From Endothia cerciana (lineage: Eukaryota; Ascomycota; Sordariomycetes; Diaporthales; Cryphonectriaceae), in assembly GCA_026119935.1 (NCBI GenBank), contig JALRMH010000009.1:248001-312000 (forward strand): 64,000 bases of DNA, in the 5' to 3' direction. The first letter of the stretch is position 1; every line of letters begins with the position of its first letter. The translations under genes and the position numbers were made by a program. Shown here piece after piece: positions 22,611-34,719 of the stretch. The notes below the pieces were generated by a model that was not told the origin of the DNA, did not search any database, and saw only the letters and a list, made by a program, of their open reading frames with translations.

Positions 22611-23390
22611 ATGGCAGTACGCGCGACAGATTCTCCCCCCGACGCTCGAGGTGCCCCATCCTACGAAGTGGGCCGCACTCTGTCCTTCACCCTCGACGCC
22701 GGTAACAGTGACACCACCCTATTCGATGGACCGCTCCTCAAGGTCACAGTCACGGGCTTCTTTAGCGAGTTCACCTCCTCGCCCGTCATGGAGGTCGTGG
22801 CCCGAACAAGGACCGGCCCCATCCGCGCCGTCCTCAAGACATATGACCGGCGCTACAATAACGTGCAGCGCGGCAGGAACACGCACACTCCAGAGAAGGA
22901 TGATGCATGGAGGGCATACGTCCAGCAAGGTCTCGCACCAGGTCTTTTCGACCGCCTCTGCCATGACGAACCTACCATCTCCAGCTGCACAGATGCAGAG
23001 CACGAGGGCAGCTTCCAGTTCTTCGCCCAGGAGGACTTCGCCAACGAGGTCGAGGCGTACCGGAAATTGAAGGACCTCCAAGGCACAAGTATCCCCAGGT
23101 TCCTTGCCCGGGCATCGTGGAGGCCCGAAGGCGCCCACGGCGAGTTCTTCGAGATCGGCGCCATACTCATCGAGCGGATCGACGGCTTCAACTTGAACGC
23201 CCACCTCGAGAGCGAGGTCCCAGACGAGGCCCAACGGGCCGCCGTCATCGAAGCATCGGCAGCCGCCGGGAAACAGATCCGTGCGAGTGGTATTTGGGAC
23301 TTCGACAGGCATCTGAACAATATGCTTGTTGAGAGGGGGACGCTGCGGCCGGTGCACATCGATTTTGCTATGGCGATGCCTATCGATTGA
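22611..23390 (+). CDS. kinase-like fold protein, 259 aa (atypical protein kinase-like family)
   Basis: A single exon runs from the ATG at 22611 to the stop TGA at 23388-23390. The N-terminal lobe has a plausible beta-strand and lysine (MEVVARTRTGPIRAVLKTYD). An acidic helix follows (FANEVEAYRKLKDLQGTSIP), placed like the alpha-C glutamate region. The hinge-like EIGAILIERIDGFNL comes next. Near the end, DFDRHLNNMLVERG resembles the catalytic loop of aminoglycoside/choline-kinase-like enzymes (D-x4-N), and VHIDFAMAMPID takes the place of the Mg-binding DFG. The protein stops right after this motif, so the C-lobe is shorter than in normal kinases. It is probably one of the fungal small kinase-like proteins. 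Substrate and activity are unknown. It has no linked partner gene. Confidence 0.7.
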   Translation: MAVRATDSPPDARGAPSYEVGRTLSFTLDAGNSDTTLFDGPLLKVTVTGFFSEFTSSPVMEVVARTRTGPIRAVLKTYDRRYNNVQRGRNTHTPEKDDAWRAYVQQGLAPGLFDRLCHDEPTISSCTDAEHEGSFQFFAQEDFANEVEAYRKLKDLQGTSIPRFLARASWRPEGAHGEFFEIGAILIERIDGFNLNAHLESEVPDEAQRAAVIEASAAAGKQIRASGIWDFDRHLNNMLVERGTLRPVHIDFAMAMPID

Positions 23391-25059
23391 TATTGGAGGG
23401 ACATTGACAGAATATTTGGAATAGCTTTGACGTGTTTTGGATTTGATTTCCTCTTTTGTCCCCCCGCCCGGGGGGGGGAGTTGGGATTGTATTTACGAGG
23501 CATATGTAACGACTCGGCGGATCTTGAACGAATTAACACATGAGTATCATGTACTGGACGTGTGGTGCATTAAGCGCGGGATTATGCCATTGAAGATAAG
23601 CATAGAGTAAGCCTCATATTGATACCGCCATCATACACCAAGCCGAACCGCCCTCTCTTTTGTCTGAGTAACCTGATGTTGTCGAATCCGAACAGAGTCA
23701 GTAGCAACTCGCCAAGGGTAAAGTAGCTCGCCTGTAGTGTTTGCGGTCCAGAATTCTGTAGCTGTGCATCTTGCTGACCTCGATGCGGCCGGCAGTAAAC
23801 ACGGCAATTATCGCTCTAGGGATTCTAACAAGCTGCGGCTCGGCCAAGTGTCTCTCTGCCTGCTCTCAGAGAGGGACAGCTCATTAGAATATTCACCACA
23901 TCGGCGTCCGTGATCATCGAGCTTGTAAGCGACGCCATCAAACTCGAGAGTGCCTTCCGCCCAGTGGTAAGAATCTCGTCCCGATGACAACTGTGGTACT
24001 ATACGTCACAAGTACTCCTACAATTGCCTAGGGACTTCATAAGTGCTCAGAACTTGCCAGGATCATTGTCGGACTACTTAACGGTCACGTTTGTTCCCAG
24101 TCGTACTGAAGCTATAGTATTGCCAGAGGCCAGGGAATCGGTTTGGATTAATGAACTAATACTTGTAAGCCAAGCAAGTTCTTATGTCCTCTATATCAAA
24201 CGAAATTCTACACTTTTTCCTGTAAATAAACTTGCGCCTGAATCCGACGGTACTTTGTACGGCGCCTCGTATAATGTCGGAGGCTCCTTCATTAACGCGT
24301 GCACCGAATGAATGATCTTTTCTAGATGCGTAATGCCTGGATCAAAATTGAATCCAAAGTACCAATGCATCTCGCCCTCGGTATCCCACGGCTGCTTCCA
24401 CAGGTTTTATCAGTAGATCCGTTTTCTACTTGGGGAAGAGTGCAGCACGAGGTTCCACCGATTCTGCATGGCACGCTCCGCAATGCCAAACCTTAGATCA
24501 ACATCAGCTGCCCGGACTGATAGACGGGGACAATTTCAACACTGAGGATGTTGTTGAAATTGGCTCACATGAGGCTCTAGCACCGGCAAGACTGCCTCGA
24601 CGCCCAGTTATCCTCACACCACCACGATACCTGCATCATTTCTCTTTCTCGAACTCTGTGAATATTAGACGTATCTATTCAAATGACGGGTTCCGGTGTC
24701 CCATCTTGCCTAAACTTAGTCGCTAGCTAATCGAGATCATGGTAGCTCTTCCTAAACGGGGTCGGGTTCCTTGAGAATGATTATACAAGGGCCTGCGAGA
24801 GATGAAAGGCCCCGAAAAAAAAAATACATGAGTTGAGGTCCGCAGAGCACACAGTTAGGAAAAGCAATGAAACATAGGTTCAATTATGGTCTGAAGGGGA
24901 CTATCCTCCGAGTATCAGTCAAACAAATACTAGATGAAAAACAAGGGGATCCTCCAAGTATATTTGTGATTTTTGACACCATATACTCAATCACACCGAA
25001 TCAAAACTCAAACACACAAGAGCAGAACCAACAGCTAGTCCTGGTAAATATATCTAACG
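23391..25059. other. 1.7-kb spacer without a supported gene
   Basis: A C/G palindromic run lies at 23461-23479. Frames at 24024-24311 and 24430-24726 are short, with no domain features or good starts. An A-run lies near 24816. Nothing else is seen. Confidence 0.5.
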
Positions 25060-25758
25060 CTAGCATCCGTCTCTCGCAAGACTACCTGCGGCCGTGGACA
25101 TCCTTAACCCGGCACCGACTCGTCCCGACCGATCGGCCTCGTCGGCTGCCATCCTGCGCAGGGTCTCGAAGATCTTGCTGCGCCGCGCGGCCTGCCGTCC
25201 GGCATATGCGCCGCTGAGCGTCGCAAGGAGGGCCGCGAGGGCCTTCCCCTCCCCAGCGCGCCTCTGTGCGCGCCGGGACTGCTCGGCGGCCCAGAGGCAG
25301 AGCCACCTCGGCCGGGTCGACTGGCCGACCTGCTGGAGGCAGTGCCTGCTCCTGACCTCGGCAATGCCGCTCCGCTTCTTGACCGCCGCCTCGAAGCTCA
25401 GGTACTCGGTGCGGAACGGGCCGGCCATGGAGGAATCCCGGGTGATGGCCCACTGGCGGCTGACTTGCCGGACAAATTTGTGGATGTACTCGAGTGGATC
25501 GTCTGTGATGATCATGCCGGGGGTGACGATGGTAGTGACAGACCCGTTGCTGAGGGAGCCGGGAGATACTGCGGGAGTGGACCCATCTAGACTGTAGATG
25601 GTATCGTGCGCCGGCTTGTCATGCACAAAGGCGGTGTCAGAGAAGTGGTTGTCGTGAGCTTCCGTCCTCTCCGGTTCGTGAGGTAGCTCGGAATCGGACG
25701 GCTCCGAGAAGACAGCGGACGTGTACGACTCGTCACGATTGAATGCCTGTGGCTCCAT
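25060..25758 (-). CDS. uncharacterised protein with arginine/alanine-rich C-terminus
   Basis: The frame is open on the minus strand from 25995 to a stop at 25060. The first in-frame ATG is at 25758 (MEPQAFNRDESYTS), giving 232 aa. Upstream, a likely 61-nt intron (25962-26022, donor GTAACA, acceptor CACAG) lies in the leader or in a missed first exon. A TATAAA-like box is at 26090-26095. Residues around YIHKFVRQVSRQWAITRDSS and YLSFEAAVKKRSGIAEVRSR look folded. The C-terminal 90 residues are Arg/Ala-rich (RAQRRAGEGKALAALLATLS). There is no signal peptide or known domain. If the first exon contributes coding sequence, the protein would extend beyond residue 1 as given here. Function is unknown. 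Confidence 0.5.
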   Translation of the reverse strand: MEPQAFNRDESYTSAVFSEPSDSELPHEPERTEAHDNHFSDTAFVHDKPAHDTIYSLDGSTPAVSPGSLSNGSVTTIVTPGMIITDDPLEYIHKFVRQVSRQWAITRDSSMAGPFRTEYLSFEAAVKKRSGIAEVRSRHCLQQVGQSTRPRWLCLWAAEQSRRAQRRAGEGKALAALLATLSGAYAGRQAARRSKIFETLRRMAADEADRSGRVGAGLRMSTAAGSLARDGC

Positions 25759-25995
25759 ATCTGTGGCCGCATTATTGTCAAGTTGCTGGAACGAGCCACC
25801 ATGCTCCCATAAGAGGGCCCGTGGCTCTGTTGAGCAGCGCACGTGGCGGCCTCGCAGAACCCTCAGGCTCTGGATAGTTGACGAAATTCTCCCATGCTGT
25901 GATGAGTCCTGCCGTCGAAGTAGTGCCTCGGCCAGGGCGAAGGTGGTAGTGGTGTCTTCGTCTGTGTGTTTTATGATATGGATTGGCGGATTCAA

Positions 25996-26727
25996 GATTT
26001 GTTTACGGACGAAGTGTGTTACCTATGCTTTCATGGTGGCGTTCATATCCGAGGTAGACGAGAATTCGTGAAGGTCTGAGCGGAGAGAATTTATAGAGTG
26101 AAGATGAGTGTTCTACATAGACCACGCTGACAATAGTCGAGGCGAAGTTGAGAAGGCTTGGGTGGACCAATAACCCCTCTGCCTCAAATCAAAGCACTTG
26201 ACTATCATATGTCGATCGCCTAGAGACCGTTCTGAGGAGCCTGCAAATTTGATACGCCCCGGCGCACCCTAGCCTCGTCTCCTAGCCTTGTCTCTCTAGG
26301 GACGGTCTCATGACCACCAATTTCAATCTCGGCTAATAAGTTGCACACACCTGTCCGTTGCCTATCTTGATCGAGTTACGTTTTTATATCCGCCCAAGCT
26401 CCGGTGTAGGCATGCATTACCAGGCTATGGCTTTTGTAATATTAGTTTCCAGGTCCGTTATCGTACTAAACACCAGCTTGAGCATAGAATGTTTTACATG
26501 GCCATTTCTCTAGACCTAGGATTCATTCATCATTGACAGACAATCCTGGGACAGGCACCCCGCTTCTCAGCTCGTGCGCGGGGCATGACCAGCAGCAGGA
26601 CGGTCCCGGCCTTTTCAAGAGATCCTGTGTAGAAAGGAAACCTCATGGCCCGTCTGGAGTGTTCCCTGTGACCACAGAGCACACTATAATGTCTGGACAA
26701 CCGATACAAAAAAACCCCTAGTCACCC
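25996..26727. other. spacer between two minus-strand genes
   Basis: It contains the TATA-like box (26090-26095) and leader intron of the gene at 25060-25758, and the 3' flank of the regulator ending at 26728. No other coding signal is seen. Confidence 0.45.
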
Positions 26728-29123
26728 TCACAGGTTCCAGCTTGGTCCTTCAGGTTCACTGAAGGCAAAGTCTCCTAAGTCACCACCTGGATCGACGTCT
26801 GTCGTGCCAAACATGTCGGTCATAGGTATGTCCGAAGACATGTTCAGAAGCTCCATGAACGGGTCATTTGCATCTGTCCCGAAGAAGCCTTGCTGAAAGC
26901 CAAGGTCGGCGGTTGCATAGGGACTCAACGAGGGGCTCCCAGTACTAAGCGTGTGGCCGACAGACCAGTCTGGCTGCACTGGTGGTTCCTGGGCGCTTGC
27001 ATCACCAGCGGTGGCAGCCCCGCTCCCCGCGCTGCCCTTTCCCAGGGCCTGAAGCTCGCGCACATGCTTCGTCTTGGCCATTAACCTGCGGACAGACTTC
27101 CACATCAGACCTTGCGTCACGGAGGCCTGCATGCTCCATGCGTTGTACATCGTCGTCACGCACATCCAGGCGCGCTCTGACTCGGGCGAAGGAGGGCGCC
27201 TGCAGATCTCCGAGAGCACAAAGGCGACGACATGCCACTGGACGTGGCTCTTGGAGTACCAGACCCACTTTCTGGTAGCGGGAAGGGTGAGGATCTGGGA
27301 AGAGACCTCGAGGATCTCGATGGCCGAGTAAAAAAGCTGATCGCGGGTCATGAAATCCTGGCCCTCGGCCACTGGACGCGGGCCCAGGTCGGACTGCTCA
27401 TGCTTCATGGCATCCTCTGTCGCGGGCGCTGTTGACGACGCGGTCGATCCGGAATTGGTAACTTGGCTGCAGTCTCTGGCCTGCGCAGCATGCAGAGGGT
27501 AATAGATGATAAGGTGGAAGTGGACGGATATAAGCCGGACTATCAAAGATGCGAGCAGTAGTATGGGTGAAGATGTGTTGCACTGGGGAAGGTAGTGGTC
27601 CCTCAACTTCTGTTCCAGGTCTCGCAGCAGTTCAATCCGCCCGCTTGCCGACACCTCCGGCTTGCCGCCGATCTGTCCCGGAGATCGGGGCGGGTCTGGG
27701 GAGAGCAGCCTGGCCCTGACTGCCATGTTGATGGCCTCGCAGCGGATGAGGCAGAAAGTCATATCGGTTGCCTCCTCCCGTTCCTGAGGCGGCTCCGTCA
27801 TCTCAGGCGAGAGATCTGCATCATTGATATTGAGCGGCATCCGTGTATCAAACACCGACTGGTACATGATCGGTCCGAACCCATGATGGTCGGACGAACG
27901 GCTGTCCAGGACACAGATGTGCCACCACAGGCGCCTCCGTATCTCCGTCTCGAAAGGCTTCAGCCCGAAGACCGTGCCGTCGCGGTGCAGGCCCATTGTC
28001 TGCGCCAGGTGAAAGGTGAGCGTCGTCAGCGACCACGACGCACGGCTATCGTTATGGCAGCGCAGGGCAAAGAGGAATAGCACGACCGCTTGCAGAAGGA
28101 GGACGCTTTGTGTGTTCAGCAGGTCGGCGCGGGCTATCGCCTGCTCGGCGGCGAAACGGTAGCGCTCCACAGCTACGTGATGAGCCAGTCCCAGCAGGCT
28201 CATGCACTGATCCGGGGGCATGCTCATGATGGTAGAGTAGTAGATCGCGAAGATGAGAGCCTCGGTGTTTCTCTCTAGCGGATCCATTGGGGCTATCGAG
28301 TGCCGGTACAGGGCAGACAGGGTGGGCATGTGGAAGAGTCTCAGGAGTGGCGCGACATTATCAGCAAAGACCGAAAACATGTCGAGCGCCTGGGGTAGCA
28401 GCGGATGGTAGGGCTTTAGAGAGTGCGCCAGAGATCGGTATCCGAATAGAGCGGCGTTGATGCCCTCATTGACTGTGGGGACCTCTGTCCACGCCCTGCC
28501 GTGGTCTTCATCCTCGTCCTCCGGCTTGGTGATAATGTCGCGTAGCTCATCTATCTACAAGCCGTGTCAGATCAGGGACCACACTTGAGATCTGCGGACG
28601 GAGCTCAAGGGGAACTAACCTCACCAGCCAGGCTGGCCCACAACGGATTGCTGACGTAGTAGCTCTTCTTCTGGTCTATCACCAGACGATTGAGCTGACT
28701 CTCGATGGAGGAGACACCGGGACTGGGCCGGTCTGAGGCGGCTTGCGGGGAGTCGTGATGTTGGTCCGTCAAAGGGATGTCAGGTATGCTGCCGTCAGGC
28801 GGATGAGAGGGCCCAGAAACTGGTGGATCGTTCTGTCGTGCCGACAGCAGGGCGGTCGCCTGGGATGCGTTCTCGGACGCCAGACGTTTGATGATGGTCT
28901 CCAGTCGGGAGAGCTTGTCAGCGAGCTGGGCCTCCACGTCACGCCTGAGCCTTTTGGGGGCCCTGCCCCGGCCCGTTGGGTAGACACAGTCGCATCCAGA
29001 CCGAGTGCAGTTGGAGCAGGGCTGCTGTCGGTCACACTTGACCTTCCTCTGGCGACACACCACACAGCTGCGCAGGTGCTGGGCTGCTGGCGGCGTCTCG
29101 GGAACGTGAGGACTGTCTGCCAT
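26728..29123 (-). CDS. Zn2Cys6 transcription factor with fungal-specific regulatory domain, 776 aa
   Basis: Exon 1 (28620-29123, ATG at 29123) and exon 2 (26728-28554) join in phase 0 across a 65-nt intron (GTTAGT...TTGTAG). The zinc cluster is at residues 20-46 (CVVCRQRKVKC, then C36, C39, C46), followed by a basic linker (RGRAPKRLRRDVE) and a short coiled-coil (LADKLSRLETIIKRLASENA). The second exon carries the fungal-specific transcription factor domain (PF04082-like). Landmarks are LLRLFHMPTLSALYRHSIAP, TLTFHLAQTMGLHRDGT and RRRLWWHICVLDSRSSDHHG. A Ser/Pro/Asp-rich tail likely activates transcription. It faces the MFS transporter gene at 30634 across a 1.5-kb shared spacer, so that transporter is its most obvious local target. 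This is an inference from layout only. Confidence 0.94.
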
Positions 29124-30633
29124 TGCTGAGCGTCGAGGCTGTCGTGCCGGCTGTCGAGCGGCCCTACCGTTCCGGATGCTGCTTGCAGGCCTAGGCCGTC
29201 TGCACGATAGGCTTAGCCTGCGCTTGAAGAGATGACTGAATACCAGCCTGGTGGGTCAGACGCGTTCAAGCCCGAGCCCTTGATGCACGAGGTGGGCCCT
29301 GGCCTGCGTCCAGAGCTTGAAGGTCCAAGGATGACGCTCGGCACAAGCCGCAGATCCACGCCGCCTGTGCGATACTTAAGTAAGCTCAGTCCGGATTATC
29401 GCTTCCGGGCCGTTGCCATTCATTACACCACAGCGAGGAGGGTTACCACTCAGTGCATCTCTCTCACCACGTGTATGCTGAGACACAGCTTCGACCTCAA
29501 TTTTTCCAGCAGCGCTGAGCAGGACGAGAAACGCCATTGTGCTTCGGCAAATCCTACCCTGAGCGTGTCTTGATAGTCCTAAGAGCCATGCACACCCCCG
29601 GGCCCGGACTTCAACGCGCCAGATATCGTTCTTCCATCCTCCGGCCAGTATCGAAAAATATGGACTGGTCAGGGACAACCTGGACGGGTAGGACAGCGTC
29701 GTTAGGGCGACAAGTATGAGACTGGGCTCACATGGATTATACTATGTAGGAGCGTTCCGCGCCGGAAGAACCATCGAAGCACCGTAGCTTACGTTACATC
29801 GCCCGGCGACGAGTCCATTCCGGATGGAGATATGCCATAGTATTGTTCCTCGGGCCGAAGCGTGTAGGATTGATGTTACCGGCCGTCTTGGCTGAAGCAC
29901 TAAGCACCCTGAGGCACTGAGATGCTATGGTCCATAGCAGATCCTCAAGGAGGTAAAGCTCTGCCTTTCTGTCACTGCCGGTATACCTCTTCAAGCCCGG
30001 CCGGACTTCGTCCTCGGCCTCTTTCGACCCTGATCATTCCTCCCCCTGAGGATCCCCCTGGGCGTAGACTGACAGATCGGCTGTCGGCCGTCGACACAAA
30101 GAAAGGCCCCACTTCACACATCCTTCAAGCCCGTTTGGGATCACGTCAACTCTAGGGTTGAAGCACGTCAGGCCAACTAGCCATGCAGAAGCCAGGGTAT
30201 CATCCCGCCCACCTGGCCCAAGGCTCTGGTAACATCTCTGTGCGGCCGGCAGACAACGCGCGTCCAGCCTCCTCATTCGCCATGTTTCCGTACCGCCTGG
30301 CTTTATCAATGGCCTGAGGAAGGGTCTTATGTTTGCGAAAAAGTGGCTACGAGAAAGGACGTTGGCTTCTGGCGACACTGACGTGATCACCGACCATATC
30401 CCCGGTGTAAGGTCCGAGAGCATATATAGAAAGTTCAGCTGCATGGTTGAACGCAATCAAAGTTCAGGGGGCCCAACTCCAGCGGTCCCTGTTCACCGCC
30501 TTTTTGTTGAGGATCGACGTCTGTCGAACCTGTATGCGGAGTTCTATGTCTCCCTAACCTGCGACGTCTTGAGATTGTAACCGCAGGTGGTCTATTACTT
30601 CTCCGTCTCGAGACTCGAAAGCAGACGGGCAAG
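29124..30633. promoter_or_regulatory. shared divergent promoter region of a Zn2Cys6 regulator and an MFS transporter
   Basis: Both genes are transcribed away from this 1.5-kb block, which has no coding frame with domain features. Several CGG/CCG triplets occur, as expected for Zn2Cys6 targets, but no pair could be singled out as an operator. Confidence 0.4.
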
Positions 30634-32235
30634 ATGGCATCCCAGGAGGCATACGATGTCAAGCCTGGCAGAGGTGCCTCTTCTGATGAGGAGGTAGCTG
30701 CCGTCAACGTAGACGAGACAACGGCCGCGGACTGGAGCGAGGAGGAGGAGCGCAAGGTCAAGGCCAAGCTCGACCTGATCCTCCTGCCCATCCTCGGGCT
30801 AGCCTTCTTCGCCCTGCAGATGGACAGAGGAAATATCTCGAACGCCCTGACGAGCACCATCACGACCGACCTGGGCGTGGACACGAACCAGATCAACGTG
30901 GGCACCGCGCTCCTCTCCCTCGGCATCGTGCTCCTCGAGATCCCCTCGAATATCCTCCTGCAGAAGGTCGGACCGAAACGATGGCTCTCGGGCCAGATCG
31001 TCGCCTGGGGCCTCGTCGCGCTCTTCCAGAACTTCATCACCAACTACGCCGGCTACCTCGTCACGCGCATCATCCTCGGACTCTGCGAGGCCGGCTTCAT
31101 CCCCGGCGCGCTTTATACGATGTCGACCTGGTACAAGCGCGACGAAACCAGCCTGCGCGTGTCCATCTTCTTCCTCGGCAACCTGCTCGCCGTCGCCCTC
31201 ACCTCGCTCATCGGCGCCGGCATCCTGACCATGGGCGACCGGTACGGCCTCGCGGGCTGGCGGTGGCTGTTCATCGTCGAGGGCTGCATCACCGTCGGCG
31301 TCGGCATCGTCTTCTTCCTCTTCCTTCCGCCGCGTGTGGGCGACGGCCGGCCCTTCATCAGCTTCGGGAAGTGGTCGTACTTCGACCAGCGCGAGAGCTA
31401 CATCCTCGTGCGCCGCGTCCTCCTCGATGACCCCGCCAAGACGACGAACCATCTGCACATCTCGGGCCGCGACGTCGCCACGACCATACGCAAGCCGCGC
31501 ATCCTGGTGCACATGCTCATCACGCTGACGGCGACCATCCCCGTCAACGCCATCAACACGTACGGGCCCTCCGTCATCAAGAGCTTTGGGTTCAGCGCCG
31601 TCCGCGCCAACGCGATGGCCAGCGTGGGCCCCTTCATCTCCGTGGTGATGACCATCGTGCTGGGGTGGCTGTGTGACCGGACGGGCAAGAAGGGCCCCTT
31701 CGTGCTGTTTGCGGCCGTGTGGGGCACCATCTCGTTTGCTTGCCTGCGCCAGGGCACGGCGGACAGCTGGTCGACGGGGAGGAAGTACGCCGCCGTGGTG
31801 TTCTCGATGTCGACGAACTCGGTCGTGCACATCCAGAACGTGGGCTGGCTGTCTGCGAACTGTCAGACCCCCCAGGAAAGAAGCATCGCCATGGCGTAAG
31901 TGCATCACCCGTCTGTGTATCGTGTCAACGGGGCCGGGCGCCACTGACTTTCTTCTCGCAGGATGATTATTATGGCGGCCAACGCAGCAGGTATCGCCGG
32001 GTCCCAGGTCTTCCGCACCGAGGATGCGCCGCTGTACCTCCACGCTTTCACGGCATGCCTGGCATTGTCAGGTCTGAACATTGTCGAGATCGTCCTGCAG
32101 AGCGTGTGGTACTTCTTCAGCAACAAATCGCTAGCCAGGAAGGATCGTGAGGCGCATGTCATCCATGCCACGACCGATACGACCGCAGATGGGCACAGAG
32201 AAGAACTTGTCAGAGCATGGTGGTGGGCTTGGTGA
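30634..32235 (+). CDS. major facilitator superfamily transporter, anion:cation symporter (allantoate permease/TNA1-like) family
   Basis: Exon 1 (30634-31895) and exon 2 (31962-32235) join across a 66-nt intron (GTAAGT...CTCGCAG) to give 511 aa. After a ~50-residue acidic cytosolic N-terminus the first membrane helix contains LPILGLAFFALQMDRGNISN, with the D-R-x-N motif of the Dal5-type family. Helices 2-6 are clear, for example VGTALLSLGIVLLEIPSNIL, LVTRIILGLCEAGFIPGALY and WRWLFIVEGCITVGVGIVFF. The second half has ILVHMLITLTATIPVNAINT and a loop GWLCDRTGKKGPFVLF. About twelve helices can be counted. The family carries small carboxylates, vitamins or nitrogen sources into fungal cells with protons; the substrate here is unknown. 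It is divergent from a Zn2Cys6 regulator gene. Confidence 0.95.
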
Positions 32236-33324
32236 TCTGACTTCTTCATCGATCGACCTACGGTAGAGGAAGCCTCCAGGATAGACTTGAAGACAGGCTA
32301 CATGACAGGATCTTACTTACCACAAGTGACCCTGTTTTCGTCCCGTGGAAGACCATTCGAGGATTTTAATCTTCCTAATGCGTTGATCCCTGGACTCCTT
32401 GCTGCAAAACGTCCAGTCAGGAGGTCCAAGAAGCGCTGTGTCTCCTCGGCGGTCAGGGACCGGTCAAAGGCTCAGACAGGCCAAAAAAACAACAAATAGT
32501 CCCAGCTCACGAATTAGGTGCCTCTTTGCTCTATCTTATTTTTTTTCTCGAACGAGCTGCTTTGGTTTACAAAGTGGCCATCCCCTTCCTCATCTGGACG
32601 CATCGCTTTCTGTGTCCCGATATCTCATACTCCCTACCTTGACGCGCCATTACTCTCAAAGTAAGATCTGCTTGTCGACATCGAGCTCGATTGAAGTGAC
32701 AACTAGACCAGCTGGGGTGCTTTCTTCACGACTGCTCTTTGAACTTGATTCTATCCAATGCTGGAACAAAAAGCAGAAGAATACCTGCCTTGTGTCCTTG
32801 CCAGGCTCTAAAAGATGCTCATTGATGGAAAACAATAAAATTGGTGCAAGGAACTCAGCTTTACAATGTCATGATCCCTTGGTTGACATTTGTGCGTTGC
32901 CTAGCAACCCTTTGTCTTGGTTTCCAGCTGGAAACTTGCTCGTCCGAAATATTACTTGTCCCTCAACATCCTTTGAGCATATCCTCGACTAATCATTGCA
33001 TCCCTTGATATGGCAAACTCTAACAATCACAACACTCTACTTCTCATGTCCTTCCCTGGGATGAACGCTCACTCTCTCAAACTCAGAGATGAGATCCCAC
33101 AGAACCACAGGGAAAGGCCCCGTCCCCATCTACGACCAACGTCTTTGATAATAAATCCTGTGTGACGGCAGCATGTCATGGATCATTTTGATCATCTATG
33201 CCAGCTCCTGCACGCCCTCCCATCCCTCCTGAGGTCCCCGGGGCCCGTCCGCCGTCCTCCTTGCCTCCTTGACCTCCTTGCCATCCCATCACAGCGGGTC
33301 GGCTATCTCCGCATGGATATGAGG
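32236..33324. other. 1.1-kb spacer, 3' flanks of two convergent genes
   Basis: The MFS gene and the minus-strand 2EXR gene end toward this region. The 197-codon plus frame around 32399-32992 lacks an ATG near its start and any domain features, so it is not called. Confidence 0.5.
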
Positions 33325-33984
33325 TCACAGGGTATCCGCGGTGCCGGTTGAGGAGTGGCCGTCGTCGAAGGTGGAGAAGTCTTCCCTCTGTATGCCGAGG
33401 AAGTCCAGCTCCAACCACAAGTCACGGCAGCCCTTCACCACAACGATCTCGAGGGTGGCGGTCTCCTTCCACAGGAACTGGCGCTGGATGTACGGGAGGA
33501 CCATGTAGGGGAGGTACGGGGTGAAGCGGGGGTGAAAGGTGACGATCTCGATACTCTTGTCGAACTTGGTGAAGTTGCCCGTGGTGATCACGGAGAGTGC
33601 CCCGTGGAGGCGGGCGGCGAGCTGCTGGACTGCGGGTCTGGTGACCCCTGGGATCTCGAAACTATCGTCATCGCTCACGGTGAAGTAGTAGTGGTTCTCG
33701 GAGTAGAAGATGTTGGCTACCTTGTTCTGAATGAACCTGTTGACGCTGCCGATCGGGGGAAGGAAGAGTTTGCCCAATCGAAGTGGCTTGAAGTCAATAG
33801 GCCTGAGGACCAACATCTTGTAGATCATGTTGCGGATCTCTGTGGCCAGTCTGAGGAAGGGGAAGGGTGTCTCCAGGCCCACTGGTCAGCGGCAGAACTT
33901 GTTTAGAGATATGCCATGGTCGTTTGTCAACTGACCTCGTCGTTGCCCATCTGGGCTGAGACCATAGCCATCTGAGGGTAGCAT
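33325..33984 (-). CDS. 2EXR-type protein, 201 aa
   Basis: Exon 1 (33936-33984, MLPSDGYGLSPDGQRR) joins exon 2 (33325-33881) across a 54-nt intron (GTCAGT...GACCAG). The start was chosen because only the ATG at 33984 splices in frame. The diagnostic 2EXR region follows at once: TPFPFLRLATEIRNMIYKML, the F-x-x-L-x-x-E-I-R pattern. Next come a short-chain FYSENHYYFTV, an equivalent of the FY-x-x-N element, and FDKSIEIVTFHPR. Proteins of this fungal family are numerous, lineage-expanded and mostly of unknown function; some have been discussed near F-box-like roles. It is divergent from a paralogue at 34720. Confidence 0.75.
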
Positions 33985-34719
33985 TGTGAGTAAGTCACGA
34001 GATATGTACAAGAGAAGAAGGCTTTGATGGGCATGTGGCGTACCTCCTGGCTCCCAGCAGTCGATAACGTCGTCGCAAGGCTTGAACGGCGTCTGTCCCT
34101 TGAGGGGGTGGTTGCTGGGAGGAGCTTGCCTGACGAAATGATGTTTGGGAGCAGATTGAAAGTGTGGGACAACTGGCAAAAGGATGCCGCAAGTAATTGT
34201 CTGCGGCGGGGTATGGAGGTGAAAAGCCAGTCAATCTTTCACACTAGCATTTTTGGACTACTTAGATTGCATAATGCTTCTACTATCTAAATTCTTCTAT
34301 TGTTTTGATGCTTCTATTGTCTTAATTCTCCTATTTCCCTGACTCTTCTGTCTTAACGCTTCCATTATCCTCGAATTTCACTCCCATTCCCAATACTAGG
34401 TGCCAATTGGACCTTTTGTTTTATTATTTTACCACAGCAAAGTTGTTCACCTCGCCCGCTATTTCTAACTACTACAACTTCTCTACACCTTCACTCTTCC
34501 ACCTGACGCTTCCGTCTCGTTGAACCACAGCAATGTTCACACTACTCACAACCTAGCTTCTACACCTTCTTAACCCCTTCTACGTCTTCTCTTTCCACCA
34601 GACACACCCGTCTTGCTGACCATACTCACATCGCCATCGTCAACACTCGAAGCCCGGCGCTCACAGCTTCTCTTCCGTCCCTGATATCTCTTGGATGACG
34701 AACGGACGTCACCAACATC
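33985..34719. promoter_or_regulatory. shared divergent promoter region of two 2EXR paralogues
   Basis: Contains CT-rich tracts (many CTTCTATTGT- and CTTCCACC-like repeats between 34270 and 34620) typical of pyrimidine-rich fungal leaders. No gene is seen. Confidence 0.45.

Noticed and set aside
30799..32043. 414-codon open frame antisense to the MFS transporter
   Set aside because: Charged low-complexity translation produced by GC-rich third positions on the other strand; it also crosses the transporter's intron without effect.
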